A DNA stretch of 64,000 nucleotides, from assembly GCF_006717095.1 (NCBI RefSeq), contig NZ_VFQE01000001.1:2046001-2110000 (forward strand). Direction: 5' to 3'. How positions within the stretch are numbered: the first letter of the stretch is position 1; each line of letters opens with the position of its first letter. This document shows positions 49,566-58,849 of this stretch, piece by piece. Position numbers and translations under genes: made by a program. Source of the DNA: Blastococcus colisei. GTDB taxonomy: Bacteria > Actinomycetota > Actinomycetes > Mycobacteriales > Geodermatophilaceae. The notes beneath the pieces are model-generated. The model was not told the DNA's origin, made no database searches, and worked only from the letters and a program-made list of their open reading frames with translations.

Positions 49566-49774
49566 GACGGCGTCCTCTCTCGTGTCGTGGCCTTCCGCTG
49601 GGCGCGGCGGCACGCTGTGGGCTTCCTGCCCGGCACCGCGGGCGCGATCCGGGGATCGGCAGGTTCGACACCGAACCGTCATGTGTCCACTCTCGACTGT
49701 CGGACCGCCGGCCGCCTGGCGGGGCGCACAGGCTGGCGGACACCCCTCCTGACGTGCGGTCACCGCCCCGGTGA

Positions 49775-49972
49775 TCAGCGGGCGAGGAAGTGCACGCCGA
49801 GCCAGAACCAGGCGCCCAGGACCACCACGCGACCCGGGGTGGTGCGCATGGCCGCGCCGAGCGCCTGCGCGGCCGTCGCTCGGCCACGTTGTCGGCGGGC
49901 GGTCACCTCGAGAGCCAGAGCGGTGACCAGCAGGGCGGTGAATCCGAGGATTCCGGCCGCGCTGCCGATCAC
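49775..49972 (-). CDS. Small two-helix membrane protein
   Basis: This 65-residue protein starts at GTG 49972 overlapping the upstream stop (GTGA). It has two hydrophobic segments: VIGSAAGILGFTALLVTALALEV and RVVVLGAWFWLGVHFLA, separated by a basic loop (TARRQRGRATAAQ). The pattern resembles DUF6186-type small membrane proteins. No function is known. Confidence 0.65.
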   Translation of the reverse strand: MIGSAAGILGFTALLVTALALEVTARRQRGRATAAQALGAAMRTTPGRVVVLGAWFWLGVHFLAR

Positions 49973-50358
49973 GGTGGGTCCTCCCGGGGCCCGGGTCGCG
50001 TGATCAACCAGGCGCCGAGCAGCAGCCACCCCACCGCGGCTGCTGCGCGCACACCCGGTAGAGCGAGGACCGGATCGAGGAGGTCGCTCAGCGTGGGGAG
50101 GTTCTCGTCGCTCAGCATGAGCAGTTCCCACGTTCCCGCGGCTGTGAGCCAGGCCAGCCACGGCAGCCCGCGTGGACCCACTGTCGGAAGGGCCTGCCCC
50201 GCGCGGCGGGCGAGACCCATGGCGACGAGAGCCGCGCCGGGGACGGATACCGCGATCAGCGCTCCGGTGGACAACTCGCCATAGAGCATGACCCCCGCGA
50301 CACATGGCATCCCCACCGCGACCGGTGTGAGCCGCCGCGCAGACGGGAAGGAGGCCAC
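49969..50358 (-). CDS. Membrane protein, unknown function
   Basis: A 129-residue protein with about four hydrophobic segments: PVAVGMPCVAGVMLYG, ALIAVSVPGAALVAMGLA, WLAWLTAAGTWELLML and AAAAVGWLLLGAWLI. Start GTG 50358 is only 2 bp from the divergent GTG start at 50361. There is hence no room for a conventional leader on either side. The two minus-strand genes form a coupled pair. No family is recognised. Confidence 0.62.
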   Translation of the reverse strand: MASFPSARRLTPVAVGMPCVAGVMLYGELSTGALIAVSVPGAALVAMGLARRAGQALPTVGPRGLPWLAWLTAAGTWELLMLSDENLPTLSDLLDPVLALPGVRAAAAVGWLLLGAWLITRPGPREDPP

Positions 50359-50360
50359 CG

Positions 50361-51077
50361 GTGCATGGTCGCGCAGTTGGCCGACGGGGACTGATCGGGC
50401 TCACCGCGGGACTCGTCGCCGTGCTGGTCGCGTGGAACAACGTCGTCGTTCCCCGCCTCCCCGGCTATCCCGGGTCCTACGTGCTCGTCAACCTGGCCGC
50501 CGCCGTGGCGTTGCTCGCCGCGGCCAGATCGGTGGGGCTGGCCTGGGACGAGCTGGGGCTCGCCCGGCGGAGGGTGCCGGCCGGGCTCAGGTGGGGTGGG
50601 GTCTGCGTCGCGCTGGTCGCAGCGGGATACGCGATCGCCGTGGCCGTTCCTGCGCTGCGCCCTGTGCTGACCGATGCGCGGGTCGGCGGTATGGACGGTG
50701 CGGAGATCGCGTACCAGGCCGTGGTCCGCGTCCCGCTCGGCACGGTCCTGTGGGAGGAGGTCGCCTTCCGTGGAGTGCTGCTGGCGGCGTTCCTGCGGCT
50801 GCTCTCCCCGACGACGGCCACGGCTGCGTCGTCGGCAGTCTTCGGCGTCTGGCACATCCGCCCGACGCTCAGCGCGTTGGCGGCAAACGATGTCGTCGAC
50901 GGGTTCGTCCCTACTGCTGCCGCCGTCGTGCTGGCCTGTCTGGGCACGGCTGCCGCCGGCGCCCTCTTCACCTGGCTCCGTGTGCGCAGCGGCAGCCTCG
51001 TCGCTCCCACGTTGCTGCACCTGGCCACCAACTCGCTGGGCACGCTGGCCGCCGCCGCGGCATGGAAGCTCGCCTGA
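50361..51077 (+). CDS. CPBP intramembrane protease (Abi family)
   Basis: This 238-residue polytopic protein has the three CPBP/Rce1 motifs: EEVAFRG (EExxxR), FGVWHI (FxxxH) and HLATN (HxxxN) within membrane helices. These place metal and catalytic residues for a Rce1-like glutamyl intramembrane protease. There are about seven helices. The start GTG 50361 lies nose-to-nose with the minus-strand neighbour at 50358, so transcripts may be leaderless. Substrate is unknown. Confidence 0.82.
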   Translation: MHGRAVGRRGLIGLTAGLVAVLVAWNNVVVPRLPGYPGSYVLVNLAAAVALLAAARSVGLAWDELGLARRRVPAGLRWGGVCVALVAAGYAIAVAVPALRPVLTDARVGGMDGAEIAYQAVVRVPLGTVLWEEVAFRGVLLAAFLRLLSPTTATAASSAVFGVWHIRPTLSALAANDVVDGFVPTAAAVVLACLGTAAAGALFTWLRVRSGSLVAPTLLHLATNSLGTLAAAAAWKLA

Positions 51078-51306
51078 GCATCGCCGGAGGCTCCGGAGCC
51101 ACGGGGACGGCGGACGTGCGCTCGTCCTGCCATCCCGTGTCGATCTCCTTGCGGCTCGGTGTCAGTAAGGAGGCAAAGGCAGTGACAGCGCGAGGACAGG
51201 GAATCTCGGCGATGTCGCGCCAGACAGGTGCGCGTGGTGCCGGGTCTGCTGCTCGATCGCGAGCCGGAGGCTGCGCACTCGTGGGTACGTGAAGGTGGAG
51301 AAGGTC

Positions 51307-51615
51307 ATGTCCGAGCCCCCGCCCCGTCCGGTCGAGACCATCGACGCGGACCTCCGCTCCTGTCGTGCGCTCTGGCGCGATGCCGAGATGGAACTGGCAG
51401 AAGTGCGTCGGCGCCAGGCGGAACTGCTCGAGCTGGAGGCCACCCTCCTGGCCGCGATGGACATGCGTGGTTGGCGCGCCGATCGACTCCTCGACGAACG
51501 ACTGCTCGCCGCCGCCGTGGCCGATCCTCGAGGACCCGCCGGGCCGGAGCAGCGGCCCTGCCGCCAGGTCGCCACCCTGGACGGCCTCGGGGCGCCGCAC
51601 CCGGTCGGCCGCTGA
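51307..51615 (+). CDS. Small helical protein, unknown function
   Basis: The 102-residue protein starts at ATG 51307, preceded by GGAGAAGG. A central coiled-coil-like helix (LRSCRALWRDAEMELAEVRRRQAELLELEATLLAAMD) resembles short actinobacterial regulatory or DUF coiled coils. The remainder is rich in Arg, Leu and Pro. It has no signal or membrane segment. It is flanked upstream by 230 bp without a convincing gene. Confidence 0.55.
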   Translation: MSEPPPRPVETIDADLRSCRALWRDAEMELAEVRRRQAELLELEATLLAAMDMRGWRADRLLDERLLAAAVADPRGPAGPEQRPCRQVATLDGLGAPHPVGR

Positions 51616-52103
51616 ACCATGCCGTTCGGCGGTGTGCCGGCCAGGACGCCCTGCATGGCGTCGACGAGTCGCCGCACGCCCCGCGGTGCATGAGCGCATC
51701 GCCTCGGCGGCTGCCGGGTCCGGAGGACCCTGTCGCCCCCGGCGGTGGACGCCGGTCAGGGGCGCCGACGTCGTGCGGGTCGAGCCGCGCGCCCGGACGT
51801 CGAGCCGAGGCATGGCGCGGCCTGACGGCCGTTCAGGCGGCGTGACGTGCCGTTAATGCGCGGCGCCGGCGCTCCGTTGTGCGCGGTCGTGGCCAGGCGA
51901 CGGCGTGTACGGCAACACGCACGGCCGTAGGCCGACAGGTCCGGGAGACCGCCGCAGCGACGGGCGTGTCGCCGTCCGCTTTACGGTCCGGTGACCGTCG
52001 GCGCCCCGAGGCGTCCGGTCTCCCGCGGTGGGCAGACCCCGGTGTGGAAGGACAGCCCCCGGCCGGGCGGCAGCGCCCGGTCACACCCATCCAGGAGGAA
52101 ACC
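51616..52103. other. 488-bp intergenic region
   Basis: It contains copy 2 of the dispersed repeat (51751-51854) and the leader of the 52104 gene. The rest has no open frame with ribosome-binding site, and no hairpin strong enough to call. Confidence 0.6.
51751..51854 (-). repeat. Dispersed ~105-bp intergenic repeat, copy 2
   Basis: On the minus strand it reads AACGGCACGTC at the start and CCCTGACCGGC at the end, matching 29057-29162 with a small number of mismatches. Both copies hold an ATG followed by a similar RLD...RARGSTR reading, and the motif GGCTCGAC twice. It sits in a gap between two plus-strand genes. Confidence 0.75.
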
Positions 52104-52268
52104 ATGAGTCGCACGTCCCTGAGTCGTCGCTGGCGGACCGCCGCAGCCGGCGCCGCCATCGCAGCGGCGTCCTTCACCATGACCGCCTGCGGTGAGGAGG
52201 AGCCGCTCGACGAGCCCGGCGTCGAGGAGGTGGAGGAGGAGCCACTCGAGGAGGAAGAGGAGGACTGA
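52104..52268 (+). CDS. Small acidic lipoprotein
   Basis: A 54-residue protein, too short for many gene callers. AGGAGGAA lies 7 bases before ATG 52104. The signal MSRTSLSRRWRTAAAG is followed by lipobox FTMTACGEE. After lipidation the mature part is only about 25 residues and almost entirely Glu/Asp/Pro (EEEPLDEPGVEEVEEE). It may be a lipid-anchored polyacidic peptide that binds cations. It is followed by the 52366 membrane protein. Confidence 0.7.
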   Translation: MSRTSLSRRWRTAAAGAAIAAASFTMTACGEEEPLDEPGVEEVEEEPLEEEEED

Positions 52269-52365
52269 CTCTGCGTTCGGCCGGCGGGTCCGGGCGTCGG
52301 AAGGCTGTCAGGACCCGCCGGCTGCTCACCGAGTGGAATCCACGACCCTGCAGGAGGAAGCCAGC

Positions 52366-53052
52366 ATGGCCACGAACGTGTCCGCGCGCATGGCAGATGA
52401 CGCGCGAAGCCCAGGCCGGGTCGCCGACCTGATCCGATGGGGCCCGGTGTTCGCGGGGGTCATCATCGCCCTCGCCTTCTTCGCCCTGATGAACACCCTC
52501 TGGCTGGCGATCGCGTACAGCGCCGGCGACGGGTGGATCAGCGGCAACCTCGGCTGGTTCATCGCGCCGACCGCCGCCGTCGCCCTCATGCTGGCGGGTC
52601 TGCTGGCCGGGCTGTTCGCCGGGCCACGCGGCAAGGCGGCCGGCATCACCAACGGCGTGGCCGCGTGGGGACTCCTGTTCGTGCTGTCCCTGACGGCCCT
52701 GGTGCCCAGTGCCGTCAACCTGACCACCCAGTTGGGTGTCGGTCTCCGAGAGGGGAACACCACGGTCGGCGGTGCACTCGGCACCGACGGCGGCGGCTTC
52801 ACGATCGAGACCGCGCTGTGGGTCAGTTTCTGGTCGTTGCTGGCCGGGCTGCTGCTCGCCGCGCTCGGCGGGCTGCTCGGCGGGAAGATGCGCCGTCCGG
52901 TCGTGTCGGCCGAGACGGCGAGCCGCGACCAGCGGCCCACCACCGTGACGGAGAACTACGTGGTCGACCGGGAGCCGGTGGACCGGACCCCCGAGGCGAC
53001 CACGACGGAGATCCGCCCGGAGCTCCGGACGGAGGCAACCCACCGGTCCTGA
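52366..53052 (+). CDS. Four-helix membrane protein, unknown function
   Basis: This 228-residue protein starts at ATG 52366 behind AGGAGGAAG. Four hydrophobic segments appear: VFAGVIIALAFFALMNTLWLAI, WFIAPTAAVALMLAGLLAGLFAG, AAWGLLFVLSLTALV and WVSFWSLLAGLLLAALGGLLGG. The C-terminal 60 residues are hydrophilic and cytoplasmic. It resembles YrzE-type uncharacterised proteins. A GC hairpin terminator follows. Confidence 0.68.
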   Translation: MATNVSARMADDARSPGRVADLIRWGPVFAGVIIALAFFALMNTLWLAIAYSAGDGWISGNLGWFIAPTAAVALMLAGLLAGLFAGPRGKAAGITNGVAAWGLLFVLSLTALVPSAVNLTTQLGVGLREGNTTVGGALGTDGGGFTIETALWVSFWSLLAGLLLAALGGLLGGKMRRPVVSAETASRDQRPTTVTENYVVDREPVDRTPEATTTEIRPELRTEATHRS

Positions 53053-53075
53053 CGCGGGACGGCGGCCGTACGGGG

Positions 53076-53105
53076 CGGGGCCGGGGCCGTCAGGCTCCGG
53101 CCCCG
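53076..53105 (+). terminator. Hairpin terminator
   Basis: CGGGGCCGG (53076-53084) and CCGGCCCCG (53097-53105) form a perfect 9-bp stem with a 12-base loop, 24 bp after the stop of the plus-strand gene at 52366 and 25 bp before the next. Confidence 0.65.
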
Positions 53106-53130
53106 TCGTCATGGATCGGGGGCCGGGCAG

Positions 53131-53637
53131 GTGCAGAGCGAACTCCTGAAAGGCATGGGCCGCGCCCTGGCCGGGGCGCTGCTGTTCGCCATGCCGGTCC
53201 TGCTGACCATGGAGATCTGGCGGCTCGGCCTCTCCGTCGAGCGGTACCGGTTGATCACCCTGCTCGTGGTGACGGTCCTGCTGGTCGTCTGCCTGGCTGG
53301 GGAACTCGGCGGCGCCGCGGACCCGACCGGTTGGCGGTCGGCCGCCGTCGACGGTGGCGTGGCCTTCCTGGTGGCCGCGTTCGCTGCCGCGGTCGTCCTC
53401 ACGGCGGTCGCGGCGGTCAGCTGGCGCGGTGACTGGCGCGACGCCCTCTCCGTCGTGGCCGTCGAGACCGTCCCGGCCGCCATCGGCGCCTCGTACGCCC
53501 GCAGCCAGCTGGGGGAGAGCAGCGCCGATCCCGCATCCGTCCGGCCGGTTACCTCCTGCCCTGACCCGCCACTCGCCGTCGCGACGCGTTGCAGGTTCAT
53601 GTCAGAAGCCGTGCGCGCGGGCGGCGACGCCGTATGA
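53131..53637 (+). CDS. TIGR02587-like membrane protein, probably truncated
   Basis: The 168-residue protein starts at GTG 53131. MQSELLKGMGRALAGALLFAMPVLLTMEIWRLG and the following helices match, from memory, the TIGR02587 integral-membrane family, whose members are longer (roughly 260-290 residues). The last 35 residues (RPVTSCPDPPLAVATRCRF...) are not hydrophobic and do not resemble the family. A frameshift or truncation is likely near 53530. The gene may be a decaying pseudogene. Confidence 0.5.
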   Translation: MQSELLKGMGRALAGALLFAMPVLLTMEIWRLGLSVERYRLITLLVVTVLLVVCLAGELGGAADPTGWRSAAVDGGVAFLVAAFAAAVVLTAVAAVSWRGDWRDALSVVAVETVPAAIGASYARSQLGESSADPASVRPVTSCPDPPLAVATRCRFMSEAVRAGGDAV

Positions 53638-53717
53638 GGGGAACCCTGGCAGGAGACACCGATCGTCAGGCCGACGGGACGGCGTACGTCCGGTCGCCAC
53701 CGGTGAGAGGAGGCGCC

Positions 53718-54350
53718 ATGCCCAGCGGCACTGGGCGACCGCAGGGCGACCGGGCGGCGCGGGCACGCAGGACCGGCGGGGCCGTCGTGCTGGCCGCGCT
53801 GGGGGCCGTCGGCCTGGCGGCCTGTGGCGACTCCCCGGAGGGGGAGGTCTCGACCGTCACCCTGGAGGACCTGCGCGAGCTGGAGGACGACGTGGCCGCC
53901 CTCGAGGAACGAGTCGCCGTGCTGGAGGGAGCACAGCTGGGCCCGGCGACGACGACCTCGCCGGCCGCACCGTCCTCCGAGGCCGGGGACGGTCCGGACA
54001 CCACGTTCCTGAGCGACCCCAGTGGCTCGCTGGGGGAGGAGGTCACCGTCACCGCGACGATCCGGAGTGCGACCGTCAGCGACATCGGCAGCGTCTTCCG
54101 GCTGGCGGACGGGACCGGGCGGTCGGTCCCGGTGGTCTCCGCGACGCCGACGGGCGCACTGGCCGACGGGGACGTCGTCGAGGTGTCGGGCACCGTCCTC
54201 CGGATCGAGGAGAGCACGTTCGAGCAGGACTTCGGCATCGCGCCCGACGAGCTGGTCGAGGAGCCGGATCGGTGGCTTCGCGAGAACGAGGGGGACGTCG
54301 CGATCTCGGCCGACCGGGTCGCGATCGTGCAGGAGGAGCAGGGCAGCTGA
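53718..54350 (+). CDS. Lipoprotein with coiled coil and OB-like domain (three-copy family)
   Basis: A 210-residue protein. ATG 53718 follows GAGAGGAGG. Lipobox VGLAACGDS precedes a heptad-rich coiled coil (EDLRELEDDVAALEERVAVLEG) at residues 50-75. The beta-rich domain reads EEVTVTATIRSATVSDIGSVFRL and DVVEVSGTVLRIEESTFEQDFG, related to 49062 and 59647. SGTV then an acidic FE-rich turn is shared with the copy at 59647. Confidence 0.68.
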   Translation: MPSGTGRPQGDRAARARRTGGAVVLAALGAVGLAACGDSPEGEVSTVTLEDLRELEDDVAALEERVAVLEGAQLGPATTTSPAAPSSEAGDGPDTTFLSDPSGSLGEEVTVTATIRSATVSDIGSVFRLADGTGRSVPVVSATPTGALADGDVVEVSGTVLRIEESTFEQDFGIAPDELVEEPDRWLRENEGDVAISADRVAIVQEEQGS

Positions 54351-54364
54351 CTTCCGATCATGCT

Positions 54365-54418
54365 CCCCGCGGCGGGATGACGGGTGGCGGCCCAGTCGTC
54401 GCCCGCCCCGCCGCGGGG
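54365..54418. terminator. Bidirectional hairpin terminator
   Basis: CCCCGCGGCGGG (54365-54376) and CCCGCCGCGGGG (54407-54418) form a perfect 12-bp stem between the convergent genes ending at 54350 and 54436. Confidence 0.75.
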
Positions 54419-54435
54419 CCGATCAGGGCTTCCGC

Positions 54436-55329
54436 TCAGAGGCCGCCCTCGCCGGGGACGAGCTCGAAGAACGCGACCTGGGGCGGGGCGTTGATGCGCA
54501 CGGGGATGACGCTGAAGCCGATCCCGCAGGTGACGAACATGCGATTGCCGTCGGCACCGTGCCTGGCGGGTGCCCAGCCGTCGGCGACGATCTTCTCTTC
54601 GTCGGTGAGCGCGACGTAGGACCAGCGCGGCGTTCCGGGGAGCGCGATCTGGCCGCAGTGGGTGTGTCCGGCCAGGGTCAGCGGGGCGGTGCCGGCCGGG
54701 AGGGAGTCGAAGGTCGTCGGGTTGTGCACGAGGACGACGCGCGGCGCGTCGTCGGGAACATCGTCGAGGGCGGCCTCGATGTCGGCTTCGCCCGGTACGG
54801 CGGGCCCGATGCCGACCACGTAGAGCGGCCGCTCGTTCCCGGTGCCCTCTGGCGAGGGAACGGGCACGGCCGTGTTCTTCAGGACCGGCACCCCGGCGTC
54901 CTCCAGGGCCGTGGTGAGCTCGTCGGCCGCACCGACGGCGTAGTCGTGGTTACCGAGGACGGCGTACGTGGGGATGCCCGACTCCACCAGCGGATCGAGA
55001 AGTTCCATGACCCGGTCGACCTGGGTGGGGATGTCCGGCTCCTCGCTGTAGACGAAGTCGCCGCCCAGCAGAGCCACGTCCGGCTCGGCGGACACGATTT
55101 CCCCGATGGCCTTCTCCACCATGCCCTCGTTGGCCCACCACATGCCGATCTGCATGTCCGACAGCACGGCGACGTCGGTACCGGCCCACTCCTCGCCGAG
55201 TGACGGGATGGACACCCGCCACCGCTCTTCGTCCAGGATGAACCGTGGCTCCACGGCCACCCCGTACACGAGGAGCAGGACGAGCGTCGTGCCCAGAGCG
55301 ATCGCGATGCGGGTGATCCAGCGCTTCAC
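54436..55329 (-). CDS. Metallophosphoesterase, membrane-anchored
   Basis: This 297-residue protein starts at GTG 55329 and has an N-terminal membrane anchor (ITRIAIALGTTLVLLLVYGVAV). Calcineurin-like motifs follow: SDMQIG, GGDFVY, GNHDY, HNP and GHTHCGQ. The first motif is normally S-D-x-H-x-G. His is replaced by Gln in this protein, removing one metal ligand, while the others are intact. It may act on phospholipids or UDP-sugars outside the cell. It is translationally coupled to the AI-2E exporter upstream (GTGA). Confidence 0.82.
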   Translation of the reverse strand: MKRWITRIAIALGTTLVLLLVYGVAVEPRFILDEERWRVSIPSLGEEWAGTDVAVLSDMQIGMWWANEGMVEKAIGEIVSAEPDVALLGGDFVYSEEPDIPTQVDRVMELLDPLVESGIPTYAVLGNHDYAVGAADELTTALEDAGVPVLKNTAVPVPSPEGTGNERPLYVVGIGPAVPGEADIEAALDDVPDDAPRVVLVHNPTTFDSLPAGTAPLTLAGHTHCGQIALPGTPRWSYVALTDEEKIVADGWAPARHGADGNRMFVTCGIGFSVIPVRINAPPQVAFFELVPGEGGL

Positions 55330-56546
55330 CGGTTGTTCGTCTCTCGTGTCGGGACCGGACCGGCAGTGCCGGCCGGAGCATGGGCGAGCACCGCGGTGGC
55401 CGGGACGGCCTCCGCCGGGGCGGAGGCGCCGGCCGGGTGCGGCGCAGGCAGGTCGGCTGCGACCGGTCCCGGTTCCGTGCCTTCCGCCGGCCCCGAGGGG
55501 TGCGTGCGCAGGTACTCCAGGACTCGGTAGGCGATCGCCATGACCGGGACCGCCAGCAGGGCTCCCGGGATCCCGTAGAGCAGACCGCCGGCGGTCACCG
55601 CCACGAGGATCGCGGCGGGGTGCAGGTGGAGTGCGCGGCCCATGATCAGCGGCTGCAGCAGGTTGCCCTCCACCTGCTGCACCACCAGGACGACGACCAG
55701 CACGATGACCGCGTCGGTGAGGCCGTTCGTGACCAGCGTGACGAGCACAGCCACGGCGCCGCTGACCGTGGCGCCGAACAGGGGGACGAAGGCTCCGACG
55801 AACGTGAGCAACGTCAGCGACACCCACAGCGGCACTCCGAGCAGGAGCAGCGCGATGCCGATGCCCACCGCGTCGATGAGGGCGACCACGACGACACCCC
55901 GAACGTAGCGGCCCAGGGTGTCCCAGGCGGTCTGCCCCGCTCCGTCGATCTGTGCCCGGCGGCGCGCGGGCACGCGCTCGAGCAGCCAGTCCCACATCCG
56001 GCCGCCGTCCTTGAGCAGGAAGAACATCAGGAAGGCGACGAGGATCAGGGCACCGAGGACGTACACCGCCATGCGTGCCCCCGCGCCGGGGGTGGGGGCG
56101 GCCTGGTAGATCCAGGTGACGATCTCGTTGCGGACCTGCGCGACCTGCTGGGCGTCCAGCCCGAGCGGCCCCTCGATCAGCCACACCCTGATCCGGTCGA
56201 TGCCGGCGGCGAGGGGGCGGGTGAGGTCCTGCACCGCCGCGGCGGCTCGGAAGCCGACGAGGAAGCCGATGCCGATGAGCACGGCGAACAGGAAGAGCAC
56301 ACCCGCCAGGGCCGACAGCGCCGCCGGCAGTCCGGCACGGCGGAGTCGGCCGGTGATCGGTGCGGTGAGCGCGGTGAGGAACACCGCGATCGCGAGGGTG
56401 AACGTCAGCTGCGGGAGCAGGAAGAGGAACCAGCAGGCCAGCCACGCCACGGCGGCGACGGCGAGCACCGCGCCACTGACCGACAGGGCACGGACCGTCC
56501 AGGCCGGCACGGCGGCCGCCAGCTCCGCGCGCCGCGTTCGCTCCAC
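55326..56546 (-). CDS. AI-2E family transporter
   Basis: The 406-residue protein starts at GTG 56546 with GGAGG upstream. It has paired helices LLPQLTFTLAIAVFLTALTAPI and LIGIGFLVGFRAAAAV, then a soluble loop, then TFVGAFVPLFGATVSGAVAVLVTLVT, GLTDAVIVLVVVLVVQQVEGNLLQPLIMG and ALLAVPVMAIAYRVLEYL. GNLLQPLIMG is the family C-terminal signature. The C-terminal 60 residues are Pro/Ala-rich and likely cytoplasmic. It is the second member in the window and coupled to a phosphoesterase. Confidence 0.84.
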   Translation of the reverse strand: MERTRRAELAAAVPAWTVRALSVSGAVLAVAAVAWLACWFLFLLPQLTFTLAIAVFLTALTAPITGRLRRAGLPAALSALAGVLFLFAVLIGIGFLVGFRAAAAVQDLTRPLAAGIDRIRVWLIEGPLGLDAQQVAQVRNEIVTWIYQAAPTPGAGARMAVYVLGALILVAFLMFFLLKDGGRMWDWLLERVPARRRAQIDGAGQTAWDTLGRYVRGVVVVALIDAVGIGIALLLLGVPLWVSLTLLTFVGAFVPLFGATVSGAVAVLVTLVTNGLTDAVIVLVVVLVVQQVEGNLLQPLIMGRALHLHPAAILVAVTAGGLLYGIPGALLAVPVMAIAYRVLEYLRTHPSGPAEGTEPGPVAADLPAPHPAGASAPAEAVPATAVLAHAPAGTAGPVPTRETNNR

Positions 56547-56760
56547 GTTCAGCCTCCAGGTCCTCGAGGGGATCGTGCGCCGAACGGCAGGGAACAGACC
56601 CGGCCCCCCGGAACGCATGCCCGCGGGTGGAGCCAGGCCCGCCGCCGTGGATCCTCCGGTGGTCCATGCCCGTTCGTCGCAGCTCCGACCCGACCGGTCG
56701 TCACATGTCAGCGGATCGTCATCGGGAACGGCCGCTCCGCTCTCCGGAGGCTCGCTCTCC

Positions 56761-57378
56761 CTACTCGTCGGTCGACGATGGCGCGGTCGACACCGGGGGA
56801 GGAGGCGCGGGGGCGGCGGTGGGCGGTTCCGCCCCGGACGGGGCGACGGACAGGTAGTCGCTGCGGCCCACCGGTTGGTCGGTCAGCCCCTCGTCGGTGG
56901 GCACCTCCACCGGCTGCCCGTCGGAGGTGACGCGGACGAGATCCACCCCCGGGACCTGGGTCACCGTCCACACCACCTGCGCGACGGCGAGGAGCTGGTT
57001 GCCTCCGGCGACGTCGGTGAACTCACGCGTGACGGCGATGGTGACGACCGGACCGGTGGTTCCCGACGGCTCGGGCGTGAGGGACTGGGGCGCCAGCGCC
57101 GTCCGCAGTCCGCCGATGACCTCTCCCCGGGTGGGGCCGGCGACCAGGAGCTCCAGGACCGACGTCACGTCCGCCCGTGCCGACGAGCGTTCGGCCGGTT
57201 CCAGTCGGGCGCCGCGCACGAAGAACACCGTGACCTCCCGGCTGCCGCCGTCCGTGGCCGGGGGCGGATCGGTGGTCGAGGGCTCGGGGATGTCGATGCC
57301 CTCGGGCCGGTCCTGTGCGTCGACCCCGCAGCCGACCAGCAGGAGGAGAAGCACCAGTGCGGCGAGAACCCGGCGCAT
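56761..57378 (-). CDS. GerMN-domain lipoprotein
   Basis: A 205-residue lipoprotein starting in TGATG with the histidine kinase. Lipobox LLLVGCGVD precedes a short linker, then a GerMN domain: VTVFFVRGARLEPAERS, VLELLVAGPTRGEVIGGLRTALAP, and VTIAVTREFTDVAGGNQLLAVAQVVWTVTQ. LpqB partners of the MtrAB system are longer with a beta-propeller, and CseA-type lipoproteins are of similar size. The C-terminus is Pro/Thr-rich. It likely senses or controls signalling with the kinase. Confidence 0.75.
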   Translation of the reverse strand: MRRVLAALVLLLLLVGCGVDAQDRPEGIDIPEPSTTDPPPATDGGSREVTVFFVRGARLEPAERSSARADVTSVLELLVAGPTRGEVIGGLRTALAPQSLTPEPSGTTGPVVTIAVTREFTDVAGGNQLLAVAQVVWTVTQVPGVDLVRVTSDGQPVEVPTDEGLTDQPVGRSDYLSVAPSGAEPPTAAPAPPPPVSTAPSSTDE

Positions 57379-58849
57379 CAGGAGACCCCGTCCACGGGCA
57401 GGCGGACGACGAAGCGCGCACCGCCGTCCGGGTTGTCGGTCACCACGACCGTGCCTCCCATCATCTGTACGTGCCGGGTCACGAGGGCCAGGCCCAGGCC
57501 GCTGCCCTCGGTGCTGGCCCGGGTGCTGCGGCTGCCGCGGGCGAACCGTTCGAAGATGACGGCCCGCTCCTCGTCGGGCACGCCGGGGCCGCCGTCGTCC
57601 ACGGTGATGCACACGACGTCGCACCCCCGTTCCACGGTCACCGAGGTCAGCCCGCCACCGTGCTTGTCGGCGTTGTCGATCAGGTTGCTGATCACCCGTT
57701 CCAGGCGCCTCTTGTCGGCCAGGACGACGGCGTCGGAGGCCTCGTCTTCGATGGTCAGCCGCGCCGGCGGGACGCTGCCGGTGGCGCTGCGCCGCGACAG
57801 TGCCTCCTGCACCAGTGCGGCGAGCCGCACCTCCTCCAGGGAGAGGTCCTGGCTGCCGACGTCGGCCCGGGAGATCTCCAACAGGTCGGCGACCAGCCGT
57901 TCGAAGTGGTGCACCTCCGATCGCAGGAGGGCCAGGCCTTCCCTGCCGTCCTCGGGAAGCCGGTCCTCGTACGCCTCCACGAGCGCCATCGCGTTGAGCA
58001 TCGTGGTGAGCGGGCTGCGGAGCTCGTGGCTGACGTCGGCGGCGAATCGGGCATCGCTGCGTACCCGGCGCTCGAGGGCCGCGGCCGTGGCGTTGAAGGA
58101 CTCCGCGATCGGCACCAGCGCCGGGTCGTCGCGCGGATCGATGCGGGCGCCGAGATCGCCGGCGGCGATCGCCGCTGCAGCCGTGGAGAGGCGGGTCAGC
58201 GGGCGCAGGGTGGGTCGGGTGGCCCACCACCCCACGAACAGCGACACCGGGACGACCGCGACGGCGGCCAGTGCCAGGACCAGTCCGAGGATCCGGTAGG
58301 TGTTGTCCAGCTCCTGCAGCGGGAAGACCTCGAAGTAGGCGTCGTCGAGGCCGGCCAGGGGGATGCCGATGGCCAGCATGGCCTCGCCATCGACGGTGAT
58401 CCGCTGCCGCGACGGCTCACCGGCCAGGACGGCGTCCCGGAGTTCGCGGGGGAGGTCGTCGCGGCCGATGCGCAGCGAGGTGGTGCTCCACTCGCCGTCG
58501 TCGACGAGCAGCGACGTGGACCCCGTCTCCCGGGGCAGCTGGGAGAGCAGCTGGGCGGTCGACAAGCCGGACGTGGCCAGTCCCCGCTGGACCTGCGTCA
58601 CGTTGGCGACGGTCTGGCCGAGGGTGGTCCGCTCGCGCTGGACGAGCAGGTACTGCGACACCGACAGCCAGACGCCCACGACGAGCACCAGGGTGAGCGC
58701 GGCCGCCACGCCGGTGAAGGCCAGCGTGGCCCGGCTGCGCAGCGTTCGCGGGCCGTGGAGCGCCCACCGGCGCGCGGTCCCGCCGGGCCCGCCGTCCTCG
58801 CGCGCCCCGTCCCCGTCGACCGGCGCGCGGGCGCCGGCCCGAGCGGTGC

